Origin: Rhizobiales bacterium 32-66-11
Lineage (GTDB): Bacteria; Pseudomonadota; Alphaproteobacteria; Rhizobiales; Xanthobacteraceae
Direction of reading: 5' to 3'
Length of the DNA: 64,000 nt
Assembly: GCA_002304505.1 (NCBI GenBank)
Contig: NCEH01000026.1
Coordinates: forward strand, 1 to 64,000
Shown: piece after piece, positions 30,104-39,315 of the stretch
Layout of the letters: the number at the start of each line of letters is the position of its first letter
Numbering within the stretch: the first letter of the stretch is position 1
Program-made: the position numbers and the translations under genes
Notes under the pieces: generated by a model
Database searches by the model: none
What the model saw: only the letters and a program-made list of their open reading frames with translations
What the model was told of the DNA's origin: nothing

Positions 30104-31234
30104 CGGGCGCTCCCATAAAGCGATCCGGGTGTTTTTCAGAGCGATACCGCCCGGATTTCAATCGTGTCTGTGGCTTAACGCGCCGCTGATGCAAAAGGGT
30201 GGCGGGCGCGAACGGGACGCGGATCGCGTCGCCGTTTCATCATCCTGACCCCTGCTTTTTCATCTGGCTCATATCCATGAACCCCCCTCCCCTCCAGTCA
30301 GCCCGCGAATTACCTATGGTCGTTCCCCCCACCTCCCTCTCTTCCAGGAAGCCAGACGTTGAGACCGACAAAAGGAAGAAGATAAACGCGTCGACAACAC
30401 AGGTATGCGTGAAATTATAACCGTATCTCAGCGCGATCGGCAGCCATGTTCCAATTTCGTTTCTTGCGTCATCCATGACTCCCTTTTGCGTTTTTTTCAT
30501 AGTACTTAGAATTTTCTCTCGGGCTGCATGATATTCTCGTCGGCGCGCCGCCTCATCCGGGACCGGCAGGAAAGCCGGCTGGGTGGGCTCGGCCTCATCC
30601 TCATCCTCATGACCGCGCCTGGTCCCGACGCTGGAAAATCTCTCGTCCGCCTGCACGCGAAGTAAATTCCGGATGGCGGGGGCGTTTCTCACGGCTACCG
30701 CCTGGGTTGCGATATTCTGCAAATTCGCCGCAGCTTGCACCAGCGCACCCGTAGCTGTGCGGGACTCTCCGTCAAGGATGTTTCTGACCATAGCCACCCT
30801 CTCTCGCCGTTCAAAAACGTCGCTTTTCGTCCAGGATCGTCCAAGTTACGGATAAATACTGGGATCAGCCGGTAGTTTTGTGCTTCAGCTCGTTCGAGGC
30901 TTTCACCTTTACGTTATCCCTGCGTGGCCCACGGCGGCTCGAATCTGGCCAAGCCGGGCCTGCGCACATCTGACGGACCGATTGAATTCAAGATGCCGCC
31001 CGCCCGTTGGCCCAAGCTTCCGTTTGGCCATCGGATCGCCCGTCCCCTCGCCTTCGGACGCTCCGGCCTCGCTAAAAATGACGGCATTGACCGCCCTTTC
31101 CGCCGCCGTCTCAGCCCCATACGTGACGTTACGGCATTGCAGTATCTCGCTTAATTTCCTCTGCCAGGGCGCATAAAAGCGGCGCCGGAAGGCCTCAAAG
31201 GTTGACTCCCCCGTCGTTTCAGCCACGATCTGAA
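30104..31234. other. Low-GC atypical stretch after coxG
   Basis: Base composition drops visibly here, with AT-rich runs near 30115-30420 and 30480-30540. Only one frame with a fair ribosome site stands out (30240-30791, minus). A second minus frame at 30909-31313 has no recognisable domain and no good start. The stretch sits between the cox cluster and a broken transporter gene and looks like foreign or decaying DNA. I found no transposase, inverted ends or tRNA. Confidence 0.5.
30240..30791 (-). CDS. Hypothetical protein, unrecognised
   Basis: A 183-residue frame beginning at ATG 30789-30791 behind AGAGAGGG, a good ribosome site. Residues 1-50 look helical (RNILDGESRTATGALVQAAA). The middle is acidic then basic (RGHEDEDEAEPTQP, AARRREYHAAREKILSTMKK). 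A hydrophobic stretch near residues 125-150 (CVVDAFIFFLLSVSTSGF) could be a membrane segment. I recognise no family. Codon use is less GC-biased than neighbouring genes. It may be a real small membrane protein on acquired DNA or a chance frame. Confidence 0.4.
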   Translation of the reverse strand: MVRNILDGESRTATGALVQAAANLQNIATQAVAVRNAPAIRNLLRVQADERFSSVGTRRGHEDEDEAEPTQPAFLPVPDEAARRREYHAAREKILSTMKKTQKGVMDDARNEIGTWLPIALRYGYNFTHTCVVDAFIFFLLSVSTSGFLEEREVGGTTIGNSRADWRGGGFMDMSQMKKQGSG

Positions 31235-31255
31235 CACTGAATTCCGAATTCAGTG
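31235..31255. promoter_or_regulatory. Perfect palindrome upstream of the broken binding-protein gene, candidate GntR operator
   Basis: CACTGAATTC, one central C, then GAATTCAGTG is a perfect 10-bp inverted repeat ending 45 bases before the ATG at 31301. Its 15-bp core TGAATTCCGAATTCA matches 14 of 15 bases of the site at 41201-41215 in the hcmB-gntR promoter. The likeness suggests the same GntR protein binds both. That is inference. Confidence 0.6.
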
Positions 31256-31300
31256 AAGGCTCGCCAAAGCCGAAATGAAAACATCGCGGGAGAAAACCGA

Positions 31301-32420
31301 ATGATCGCATCACGCCTCGTGATCGCAGCCTTATGCGCCGCCATGGCCGGGCCTGCCCTCGCCCAGACCGTGCCGCCCATCAAGATCGGCGTGCTGAACG
31401 ACCGCACCGGCATCTATGCGGATTTCGCCGGCCAGGGCTCGGTCGTGGGCGCCCAGATGGCGGTGGAGGATTTCCAGAAGACCCATCCCGACATCAAGGT
31501 GGAGATCGTCGCCGCCGACCATCAGAACAAGGCCGACGTCGGCTCCGCCATCGCGCGCAAATGGTATGACGAGGACGGCGTCGACATGATCGTGGACGTG
31601 CCGAATTCGGCCGTCGCCCTCGCCGTCAACGAGGTGTCGCGCGAGAAAAACAAGGTCTTTCGCCCACGGCACCGGCAGCGCCATGGTGAAGCGCGGCGGC
31701 GATACCTGGTTCTTCATCACCGCGGACTATGCCTTCGGCCATGCGCTGGAGCGCGACACGGCGAAAGTGGTGACGGAATCCGGCGGCAAGGTGCTCGGCA
31801 GCGCCCGCGCGCCCATGGGCGGCTCGGATTTCAGCTCCTTCCTGCTCCAGGCGCAAAGCTCCAAGGCCAAGGTGATCGGCCTCGCCAATGCGGCGGCGGA
31901 CACCACCAACACCATCAAGCAGGCCTCCGAATTCGGCATCACCCAGGGCGGGCAGAAGCTCGCCGGGCTTTTGATCTTCCTCACCGACGTGCATTCCCTC
32001 GGCCTGAAGGTGGCGCAGGGCCTGGTGCTCACGGAAGCCTTCTATTGGGACCAGAACGAGGGCACCCGCGCCTTCTCCAAGCGCTTCGGCGAACGCATGG
32101 GCGGCTCCATGCCCACCATGGTGCATGCCGGCGTCTATTCGGCCGTGACCCACTATCTGAAGGCGATCGTGGCGGCCAAATCCAAGGAGGCCGACAAGGT
32201 GGTGGCGCAGATGAAGGCGATCCCCACCGACGATCCGCTGTTCGGCAAGGGCCAGGTGCGCGCCGACGGCCGCCACATCCACAATATGTATTTGTTCGAG
32301 GTGAAGACCCCGGCGGAATCCAAGGGCGAGTGGGACATCTACAACACCCTCGCCACCATCCCCGCCGCCGACGCTTTCCGCCCCCTCAGCGAAGGCCATT
32401 GCCCGCTCGTGAAGAGCTGA
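31301..32420 (+). pseudogene. Branched-chain amino-acid-type ABC transporter binding protein, frameshifted by internal deletion
   Basis: The first part (31301 to about 31655) encodes a signal peptide (MIASRLVIAALCAAMAGPAL) and the N-terminus of a LivJ/Peripla_BP_6 protein, up to NEVSREKNKVF. The second part (about 31656-32420) resumes in another frame with HGTGSAMVKRGGDTWFF and ends at HCPLVKS. Comparison with the intact homologue at 58984-60186 shows about 30 residues missing at the junction, so this is an internal deletion plus frameshift. The normal ligands of this subfamily are amides, short acids or amino acids. No permease genes adjoin it. An assembly error is the alternative. Confidence 0.85.
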
Positions 32421-32434
32421 GCGCGGTGCAAGAG

Positions 32435-32460
32435 AGCCCCTTCCCAACCGGGAGGGGGCT
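32435..32460. terminator. Hairpin between convergent genes
   Basis: AGCCCCTTCCC and GGGAGGGGGCT form an 11-bp stem (one G-T wobble) with an AACC loop, 14 bases after the binding-protein stop codon. It is followed by TTATTGAATT, a weak T-rich tail. It likely terminates the plus-strand transcript before the minus-strand membrane-protein gene. Confidence 0.6.
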
Positions 32461-32498
32461 TATTGAATTCAAAGGCGCGCAAGCGCCAGGGACCAGCT

Positions 32499-34244
32499 CT
32501 AGGCCGGCCCGCCCAGAAGCCGGGACCCGCCGAGGGGACAGGCGGAGCGCCCGTCGTCGAGCAGGATGAAGGCCCCCACCTGCGTCGGCCGGTCGATCTT
32601 CACATGCCCGCGCCAGCCCACTTCCTGCCGCGTCACGGGCGGGATCGACGCCACGATATCGGGCCGCAGCCCGTCGGTGAGGCCGTAGCCGACGATGATT
32701 CCGGCAGCATCGACCAGGAGGATTTTTTCGGGCGCCCCCGCGCGGGCGGGATCCCAGGCCCAGCCGGTCACCCGGAAGGCGGTTCCCGGCGCGTTGTCCG
32801 CCACCGGCTGCGCGCCCTCGAACGCGCCGAGGCAGGCGGAGGCGGGGCGCAGCGCGGCGTGCGCCACAAGCGGCGTTCCCACCCAGCCCGCCCAGGGGGT
32901 CGCGAACAGCGCGAGCCGCTGCCGGCGCAAGAGGTCAGCCCGCGCGGCCACCACCTGCGGATCGAGGAAGATCTTGGCGAATTCCTCATCGTCGCGCACG
33001 TTCGAAAGCAGCGCGGTGGCGGCGCCGTCCCGGGCGACGCGCATGGCACGCACCACCTCGTCCACTTGGCGGCCATAGCCGGCCATGAGCACCAGCGCGC
33101 ACACCGCCGAAGCCGGGGCGAGGATGCGGAACCGGTCCGGCAGAAGGCTCCACCACAAAAAGGTCAGCGCGAGCCAGAAGATCAGGCTCGGCGTCAGATA
33201 GCGGCTGGCCAGCGCCTGCCCCACGCCGAACGTCAGCCGCCCGAGCGAGGTCAAGGCGGCGGAGGCGGCGATGAACACGATGACATGGAGCAGCACCAGC
33301 CGTGCCGGGGTCGCGAAGGAGGGACGGGCCACCAGCACGGCGCCGGCGAAAACGCCCAGGCCGACGCCGATTCCCCCCATCACGATGGCGATCAGGTGGC
33401 GATGGCCCTGCACGGCGGCGATCTGCACCCGGAGCAGCTCTTCCAGCGGCTGACCCAGATAGGCGAGCGTATAGCGCAGCGAGGTCAAAGGCTTGAGCAG
33501 CGCGGCGAACGGGGTCAGGTCCGGGTCGGGGGATTGATAGCCGACGAGATAGAGCGCGATCAGCCCCGCCGCCACGCCCGCGAGCACGGCGGTTTCGCGC
33601 CGGGGCCGGCCCAGCCAGACAGCGAGCGGCGGCAGGAGGATGCAGACCAGGACGCCGTTGGACATGGACCCGACGGCCAGCGCCGCGCAGAGCGATGCGG
33701 CGCCCACCCCGGCCCATCCCCGCACCGCCGCGATGGCCGCGAAGGCGAGCGTGCCCGCGAGAAAGACCGCGAAAAACTGCGTCTGAAAACTATAGAGAAA
33801 GTTTTCCCACTGCCCGCCCCAGAACATATATCCAAGCGAGATCGCGCCCGCCTGAATGACATTCAGCCTTCCCCGTACCCCGGCCCAATAGACGAGGGCG
33901 GCAAATGTGACGGCCTGGACCCCTTGCATTGCCAGGCTGGCATAAAAATTTACCAGATATGTCCCGCTCGACACCAGATGATCAAGCATCGACAACAGGC
34001 GAAAAACGACGATGCGATGCTCATTATGCTGATCGAAAAGCTGATCGATGCAATCCTGAATGGAAAGAACCGCCCATTGGTCCATGAAGGGAAGCGGGAG
34101 GTAAGCATCATACATCGCCCGCAAGGTGGTCAGAACCACCAGCACCGCACAGAGGGGAGCGATGAAGGTTAGAACATAAAGCAAGGCGCGAGACATCATC
34201 ACCCGGCGCGCGCCGGACAATAATACAGTGTTTTCGAACGCCAT
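32499..34244 (-). CDS. Polytopic membrane protein of unknown function
   Basis: A 581-residue protein with about ten to twelve hydrophobic segments in residues 15-400 and a soluble C-terminal part (about 430-581). The layout resembles bacterial membrane glycosyltransferase-like proteins: an early loop after the first helix contains LPFMDQWAVL and HNEHRIVVFRLL, followed by many helices. I cannot point to a firm family motif. The soluble end contains TGWAWDPARAGAPEKILLVD, like a small beta-sandwich. The start ATG at 34242-34244 was chosen for the GGGGGG run just upstream. Neighbours give no clue. Confidence 0.6.
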   Translation of the reverse strand: MAFENTVLLSGARRVMMSRALLYVLTFIAPLCAVLVVLTTLRAMYDAYLPLPFMDQWAVLSIQDCIDQLFDQHNEHRIVVFRLLSMLDHLVSSGTYLVNFYASLAMQGVQAVTFAALVYWAGVRGRLNVIQAGAISLGYMFWGGQWENFLYSFQTQFFAVFLAGTLAFAAIAAVRGWAGVGAASLCAALAVGSMSNGVLVCILLPPLAVWLGRPRRETAVLAGVAAGLIALYLVGYQSPDPDLTPFAALLKPLTSLRYTLAYLGQPLEELLRVQIAAVQGHRHLIAIVMGGIGVGLGVFAGAVLVARPSFATPARLVLLHVIVFIAASAALTSLGRLTFGVGQALASRYLTPSLIFWLALTFLWWSLLPDRFRILAPASAVCALVLMAGYGRQVDEVVRAMRVARDGAATALLSNVRDDEEFAKIFLDPQVVAARADLLRRQRLALFATPWAGWVGTPLVAHAALRPASACLGAFEGAQPVADNAPGTAFRVTGWAWDPARAGAPEKILLVDAAGIIVGYGLTDGLRPDIVASIPPVTRQEVGWRGHVKIDRPTQVGAFILLDDGRSACPLGGSRLLGGPA

Positions 34245-34625
34245 CGGCCCCCCGATAATGTCGCATATTCGTAATATTACGTGAGCCCGCACCCTTTTAG
34301 TGCTCACGATCGCGCCGCAGAGCCAGCTTTATTCCGGCGCTTGGGGGGATGCAACGCCTCGTCGGGCGGCGGACGCGGAAGCTTTCGCATTCGGGCACGC
34401 TCATCCACCGCCGCCGTGCCATTGCGGGACGGCGGCGGTCTCAAGCCGAACAGCCGGGCGAACAGGGCGAGAACGGATCGGGCGCGAATCGGCGCGCGGC
34501 GGCGGATCGCGCTTTGTTCCGCCGCCTACCGCCGCGAGGGGACGATGCCGCGATGGGACGCGTGTTGTCGCCCGTCGCCCGCGCGGGGCGCGCCGGAGGA
34601 AGCGCGTCGGCGCGAAGACCGCGCT
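34245..34625. other. Intergenic region, nothing recognised
   Basis: This 381-bp gap separates the start of the membrane-protein gene from the end of the adenosyltransferase-like gene, both on the minus strand. The open frames on the plus strand are Arg-rich shadows. The segment 34245-34300 is AT-rich (TAATATTACGTGAG) and probably holds the membrane-protein promoter. Confidence 0.4.
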
Positions 34626-35201
34626 TCAGTCCAGCGCCGCCCCCGCAGAAAGGCTCAGCGACCGGTCGAAGCGCGGTTCGGGGCGGCCGGCGTCGCGATT
34701 GGCCGCGCGGGCGAGCAAGGCGAGGAGATCGCCCAGCCGGTTCACATAAGCGATGCCCGCGCTGCCGGGCGCGGGCGGGTCGATCTCGGCCTGGGATACC
34801 AGCCGCCGCTCGGCCCGTCGGCACACCGCGCGGGCGACCGCCGCATGGGCCGCCGACAGCGAGCCGCCGGGAATGAGGGTCGCGGCCACCACCGGAAGAT
34901 CCGCCTCCAGCCGCCCGATGAGGCCGTCAAGCCGGCGCACGTAAGCCATGGACAAGTGCGGCGCGCCGGGCGCCGCCACCTGTTGCAGCAGTTCGTGCAC
35001 GTCGTTCTGCGCGATGGCGAGCGCCTGCCCGGCATCGCCGGACGCGCCGGCTTGCGCCAGCACCGCAAGCCAACCGGCCAGTTCCTCCACCGCGCCGATC
35101 AGTTCGACCGTGGGGCTGTCCTTTTCTACGCGGGCGCCGGTGGCGAGGCGGGTGATGCCGCCATCGCCGGCGGATGTGCTCCAGCTTGCAAGACTGCTCA
35201 T
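34626..35201 (-). CDS. PduO-type cob(I)alamin adenosyltransferase, divergent
   Basis: A 191-residue protein of the PduO/EutT-like family, which makes adenosylcobalamin from cob(I)alamin and ATP. The C-terminal half is clear: TLIPGGSLSAAHAAVARAVCRRAERRL and then YVNRLGDLLALLARAAN. The N-terminal ATP-binding segment is altered: the usual TRTGD-x-G reads STSAGDGG, and DELN reads EELA. The start ATG at 35199-35201 follows GGGAG. It is the last gene of the minus-strand hcm operon, 116 bp after the preceding gene, a sensible place for a cofactor supplier to the B12-dependent mutase. Loss of activity is possible given the N-terminal changes. Confidence 0.75.
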   Translation of the reverse strand: MSSLASWSTSAGDGGITRLATGARVEKDSPTVELIGAVEELAGWLAVLAQAGASGDAGQALAIAQNDVHELLQQVAAPGAPHLSMAYVRRLDGLIGRLEADLPVVAATLIPGGSLSAAHAAVARAVCRRAERRLVSQAEIDPPAPGSAGIAYVNRLGDLLALLARAANRDAGRPEPRFDRSLSLSAGAALD

Positions 35202-35317
35202 GTCGGTTCTCCCTCGGCTTGCGCCAGGCGGCCGCCCTGTGCCGGGCGGTCCGCCGTCCCGCGCCGGGCGCCTGCCCGCCGCGCGTCCCTCTCGAAGACC
35301 CTGTCTAAAACGCGGGC

Positions 35318-36364
35318 TCAGGCCGGTACCGCGCGCAGCGCGGTCTGGCTGGCCAGGAAATCGGCCGTGTATTCGCAATAAGTGCCGATGATCCAGGGGG
35401 TCATGGCGCGCTTCCTGTCGTCCATGGGCGAAATCTTGCGGGCGGGGCTGCCGCCCCAGAGCCAGCCGCTCTCCAGCACTTGCCCCGGCTCGGTGCGCGC
35501 GCCGGCCGCCAGCAGAACGTCGGGCTCGAACACCGTGCCCGCCGCCACATGGCTGCCCATGCCGACCAGCACGCCGGTGCCGATGGTGCAATTCTCCAGC
35601 ATCACATTGTGGCCGATGACCGCGTCCGCCGCCATGACGAACGGCCCGTTCACGCAGCGGATGATGGTGTTGTCCTGGATGTTGGAGTTCGCGCCCAGCA
35701 CGATCTCGCTGTCGCCGGCATCCAGCTCGCAGGAGAACAGCACGCTGGAATGCGCGCCCGCGCGGAACGTCCCGGCCACGGTGGAGGTGGCGGCGATGAA
35801 GGTTGAGGGGTCGATCTCCAGCTTTGCCGGAGCGCGGGCGGGCGCGGGCACTTCTTCGGGCACCGCGCGCAGCCGCGCCGCACGGCGCGCGATCTCGCCC
35901 GGCTCCACCGGGCGCACCGGCTTTGCCGGAATGCCGGCATAGACCATGTTCGCTTCCAGCCTGGAGCGTGGGAAGGCGACGGACCCGGCTTCCAGGATCA
36001 CCCCGTCTTCCACCACCGAGCCGTCGAGGATGACGGCATTTTCCTCGATCACGCAGTCGCTGCCCACCGTGCAGGCGTGCACCACGCCGTTGCGGCCCAC
36101 GGTGACGCGATCCCCCACCAGGGCCGGATACAGCTCGTGCGCGATATGCACCGTGCCGCGATCGCCGATGAAGAAATCGGCGCCGATTTCCACCACATGC
36201 CCGTCCGCCCGCAGCAAGGCGAGCGCGCCGAGGGAGGCGCGCGGCCCGAGCGTCACCCGGCCGATCACGGCGGAGCGCGCGCCGGCGTGGCGCAGGTCCG
36301 GCATGACGGGAAGGATGCCGTGATAGGGCAGGACGAACGGCGGGGTGGAAAGAAGATCACTCAT
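35318..36364 (-). CDS. Tandem left-handed beta-helix protein, gamma-carbonic-anhydrase-like
   Basis: A 348-residue protein made of two hexapeptide-repeat domains (about 15-165 and 185-325) joined by an Ala/Pro/Arg linker. The first contains VHIAHEL and VVHACTVGSDC, which could supply the zinc histidines of gamma-class carbonic anhydrases. In the second the matching positions read IIRCVNG, AVIGHNVMLENCTIG, so most of the histidines are lost. Ordinary family members have one such domain of about 170-200 residues. The ATG overlaps the stop of the 96-residue gene (ATGA). It may be a carbonic anhydrase, an acyl-CoA-binding relative such as CaiE, or a structural partner. Confidence 0.75.
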   Translation of the reverse strand: MSDLLSTPPFVLPYHGILPVMPDLRHAGARSAVIGRVTLGPRASLGALALLRADGHVVEIGADFFIGDRGTVHIAHELYPALVGDRVTVGRNGVVHACTVGSDCVIEENAVILDGSVVEDGVILEAGSVAFPRSRLEANMVYAGIPAKPVRPVEPGEIARRAARLRAVPEEVPAPARAPAKLEIDPSTFIAATSTVAGTFRAGAHSSVLFSCELDAGDSEIVLGANSNIQDNTIIRCVNGPFVMAADAVIGHNVMLENCTIGTGVLVGMGSHVAAGTVFEPDVLLAAGARTEPGQVLESGWLWGGSPARKISPMDDRKRAMTPWIIGTYCEYTADFLASQTALRAVPA

Positions 36365-36651
36365 GCGGCGCTCCCGTGCAGACCATTTTGCAGGCGATCC
36401 GCCAGCACCACGGCATCACGGGCCATGGCTTTGAGTTCGTCCTGCGCCAGCCGCGCAGCGACTTGCCCGCAGAAAGGCTCGAACTCGGCGAGATCGCTTG
36501 CCCCCAGCATCCGCGCGAAGAAATAGCGGCGCAAGGCCAGCCGTTCATGGCCGCACGCCACGCTATGCGCCAGGAGCAGGCGCGCCGCCCCCACATCGCC
36601 ACCGCGCGCCCGCATGCGCGCGGCTTTCACATCGTCCCGCTTCAGCCGCAT
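36361..36651 (-). CDS. Small unrecognised protein in the hcm operon (orf96)
   Basis: A 96-residue, largely helical, Ala/Arg-rich protein (MRLKRDDVKAARMRARGG; LALRRYFFARMLGASDLAEF; LKAMARDAVVLADRLQNGL). I recognise no family. It starts two bases after the hcmA stop codon and overlaps the next gene by four, so it is firmly embedded in the operon. That placement argues it is real and linked to the mutase or to the tandem beta-helix protein. Confidence 0.75.
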   Translation of the reverse strand: MRLKRDDVKAARMRARGGDVGAARLLLAHSVACGHERLALRRYFFARMLGASDLAEFEPFCGQVAARLAQDELKAMARDAVVLADRLQNGLHGSAA

Positions 36652-36653
36652 GG

Positions 36654-38342
36654 TCAGAACACCGGGGTTTCGCGATACACGCCCCACACGGTTTTCAGCT
36701 TCTCCACGATATCGCCCATGGTCGCGCCCTCGCGCACCAAATCGATGGTGACGGGCATGATGTTCTGCGTGTCGTCCTTCGCCACCTCCACCAGGCGCTC
36801 CAGCAAGGCGTTCACCTTCACATTGTCGCGCTCGCGGCGGATGCGCTGGGTGCGCGAGACCTGCCGCTCGGCCGTGGTGTGGTCATAAGGATGGGTCTCG
36901 ATGTCGTGGACCTCCTCCTTCTCGACCAAAGTATTGACGCCGATCACCGGCTTCTCGCCCGATTGCTTGCGCAAGGCGGTCTCATAGGCGAAATCGGCGA
37001 CGCGCTTCTGGAACCAGCCTTCCTGGATCAGCTTGATGGTGCCGCCGCGCTCGTCCACCTCGGCGATGATGTCCATGATGCGCTTTTCATATTCGGTGGT
37101 CAGCGCCTCCACATAATAGGAGCCGCCGAGGGGATCGATCACCTGGGTGACGTTGCTTTCCTCGGCGATCACCTGCTGGGTGCGCAGGGCCATGCGCATG
37201 GCTTCCTCGGTGGGAATGGCGAAGGCTTCGTCGAAGCCGTTGGTGTGCAGCGACTGGCAGCCGCCGAGCACCGCCGAGAGCGCCTGCAGCGCGGTGCGCA
37301 CCACATTGACCATGTATTGCGGCTTGGTGAGCGAGGCGGCGGCGGTCTGGCAATGGAAGCGCAGGCGCATGCTCTCGGGGTTCTTGGCGCCGAACCGCTC
37401 CTTCATGATCTTGGCATAGCAGCGCCGCACGGCGCGGAACTTCGCCACCTCCTCGAAGAAGTCGGCCTGGCAGACGAAGAAGAAGGCGAGGCGCGGGGCG
37501 AATTCGTCCACATGCATGCCGGTCTTCGTCACCTCTTCCACATAGACGATGAGGTTGGCGAGGGTGAAAGCCACTTCGTCCACCGGCGAGGAGCCGGCTT
37601 CCGAAATGTGGTAGCCCGAAATATTGATCGGGTTGTAGCGCTTCATGGTCTTGGCGCAATGCGTGATGCAATCGCGCACGATGCGGACCGAGGGCGCGAT
37701 GGGATAGATATATTCCTTCTGCGCCATATATTCTTTGAGGATATCCGCCTGGATGGTCCCCGAAAGCTTGTTGAGGTCGTAGCCGCGCTTTTCCGCCAGC
37801 ACGATATACATGGCCAGAAGAATCCAGGCCGAGGGATTGATCGTCATGGAGACCGAGATCTTCTCCAGGTCGATGCCCTCGAACAGGGCTTCCATGTCCT
37901 CCAGCGTGTCGATGGCGACGCCCTCGCGCCCCACCTCGCCCTCGCTCATGGGATGGTCGCTGTCGTAGCCCATGAGGGTCGGCATATCGAAGTCGGTGGA
38001 AATGCCGGTCTGCCCCTGGGCGATCAGATATTTGAACCGCTTGTTCGTGTCCTCGCCGGTGCCGAAGCCGGCGATCTGGCGCATGGTCCAGTTGCGGGAA
38101 CGATACATGGTGGGATAGGGGCCGCGGGTGAAGGGATAGCGGCCCGGCAGGCCGATGTCCTCCGGCGGCGTCTCGGCGAGATCGGCGGCGGTGTAGGTGC
38201 GCTTCACCGGGAAATCGCCGAGGGTGAAAAATTGCTCCTTGCGCTCCTTCTGCTTCTTCAGGAAGGCGGCGACTTCGTTTTCTTCCCAGTCGCGCACATC
38301 ATCGCTGAGCTTGGCGAGGGTGCGGGTCTCAAGCATGCTCAT
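36654..38342 (-). CDS. hcmA: 2-Hydroxyisobutyryl-CoA mutase, large (substrate-binding) subunit
   Basis: A 562-residue acyl-CoA mutase subunit without the B12 domain. It would convert 2-hydroxyisobutyryl-CoA to (S)-3-hydroxybutyryl-CoA together with HcmB and adenosylcobalamin. The substrate-contact segment is RQIAGFGTGEDTN with Ile90, where methylmalonyl-CoA mutase has Tyr and isobutyryl-CoA mutase Phe, followed by ISTDFDMPT with Asp117. Both numbers coincide with the published hydroxyisobutyryl-CoA mutase. RYPFTRGPYPTMY and GYDSDHP are shared mutase motifs. The ATG at 38342 (MSMLETRT) overlaps the meaH stop by 14 bases and follows AGGAACTCGC. Confidence 0.92.
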   Translation of the reverse strand: MSMLETRTLAKLSDDVRDWEENEVAAFLKKQKERKEQFFTLGDFPVKRTYTAADLAETPPEDIGLPGRYPFTRGPYPTMYRSRNWTMRQIAGFGTGEDTNKRFKYLIAQGQTGISTDFDMPTLMGYDSDHPMSEGEVGREGVAIDTLEDMEALFEGIDLEKISVSMTINPSAWILLAMYIVLAEKRGYDLNKLSGTIQADILKEYMAQKEYIYPIAPSVRIVRDCITHCAKTMKRYNPINISGYHISEAGSSPVDEVAFTLANLIVYVEEVTKTGMHVDEFAPRLAFFFVCQADFFEEVAKFRAVRRCYAKIMKERFGAKNPESMRLRFHCQTAAASLTKPQYMVNVVRTALQALSAVLGGCQSLHTNGFDEAFAIPTEEAMRMALRTQQVIAEESNVTQVIDPLGGSYYVEALTTEYEKRIMDIIAEVDERGGTIKLIQEGWFQKRVADFAYETALRKQSGEKPVIGVNTLVEKEEVHDIETHPYDHTTAERQVSRTQRIRRERDNVKVNALLERLVEVAKDDTQNIMPVTIDLVREGATMGDIVEKLKTVWGVYRETPVF

Positions 38343-39315
38343 CTGCGAGTTCCTTCTGGGCGGACGCGAGCAGCATCTCGTTGGCAAGGGTGTAGGGATC
38401 GCTCTCGCGGCGCTGGAGGCGCGCGGAGAGCTTCGGGGCAAGGCGCTCCGCCGCGGCGGTGAAGCGCTCGATGAGGAGGTTTTCCGCCGTCTTCACGAGG
38501 CGGAAGCGGGCGATGCGGGCGAGCCGCGCGAGGCCGGTCTCGGTCTCGAAGGCGACACGGCGATGGGCGTTGACCTTGTCGAGGAGCTTGTCGAACCCCT
38601 CCCCGCTGATGGCGGAGACGCCCACCACCGGCACCGCCCATTCCCCCCGCGCGGAGGTGAGGGCGCCAAGGGTGAGCATGCTCTTGAGGTCGGTCAGCGT
38701 GCGGTTGGCGTCGCTGCGATCGCATTTCGACACCACATGGATGTCGGCGATCTCCAATATCCCGGCCTTGATGGCCTGGATCTCGTCGCCGAGGCCGGGG
38801 GCGGACACCACCACCGTGGTGTGGGAGGCGCGGGCGATCTCCACCTCGTCCTGCCCGACCCCCACGGTCTCGATGATCACCGTGTCGAAGCCGCCGACGT
38901 CGAGAATATCCACCGCATCCAAGGCCGCGCGGGCCATGCCGCCCATGGCGCCACGGGTCGCCATGGAGCGGATATAGATGCCGGGATCGGTGGCGAGTTC
39001 GGTCATGCGCACCCGGTCGCCGAGGATCGAGCCGCCGGAGAACGGGCTGGAGGGGTCCACCGCGACGATCCCCACCTTCAGCCCCTGCTCGCGCAGTTGC
39101 TTGGCGAAATGGGCGACGAGGGTGGATTTGCCCGAGCCGGGCACGCCGGTGATGCCGATCACATGGGCCTTGCCGGCGCGGCGATAGATGGTGGCGAGCG
39201 CCTCGCGCGCTTCCGGCGTGCCGGATTCGGCCCGCGAGATGAGCCGGCCGATGGCCCCCATCTCGCCGGCTTCCACGCGGGGGATGAGGTCCAGCGAGGG
39301 AACATAGCGGCCCAT
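38329..39315 (-). CDS. meaH: MeaB/ArgK-type G-protein chaperone of the mutase
   Basis: A 328-residue GTPase that protects and reactivates B12-dependent acyl-CoA mutases. The P-loop is GVPGSGKST, the switch region contains DPSSPFSGGSILGDRVRM, Walker B lies in FDTVIIETVGVGQDE and base recognition in SKCD. It lies directly before hcmA, overlapping it by 14 bases, and its own ATG shares one base with the hcl stop codon. In known hydroxyisobutyrate operons this chaperone is named MeaH. Confidence 0.92.
   Translation of the reverse strand: MGRYVPSLDLIPRVEAGEMGAIGRLISRAESGTPEAREALATIYRRAGKAHVIGITGVPGSGKSTLVAHFAKQLREQGLKVGIVAVDPSSPFSGGSILGDRVRMTELATDPGIYIRSMATRGAMGGMARAALDAVDILDVGGFDTVIIETVGVGQDEVEIARASHTTVVVSAPGLGDEIQAIKAGILEIADIHVVSKCDRSDANRTLTDLKSMLTLGALTSARGEWAVPVVGVSAISGEGFDKLLDKVNAHRRVAFETETGLARLARIARFRLVKTAENLLIERFTAAAERLAPKLSARLQRRESDPYTLANEMLLASAQKELADEHA

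Noticed and set aside
30909..31313. A 134-residue minus-strand frame over the palindrome at 31235
   Set aside because: It would start inside the binding-protein gene and across its promoter, with no ribosome site and no recognised family. Too weak to call a gene.
34281..35381. A 366-residue plus-strand frame opposite the adenosyltransferase
   Set aside because: Shadow composition, and the minus-strand PduO-like and beta-helix genes explain the region.
36654..38342. Naming hcmA as methylmalonyl-CoA mutase
   Set aside because: Methylmalonyl-CoA mutase has Tyr at the position of Ile90 and no Asp at 117. The ligase partner also fits hydroxyisobutyrate.
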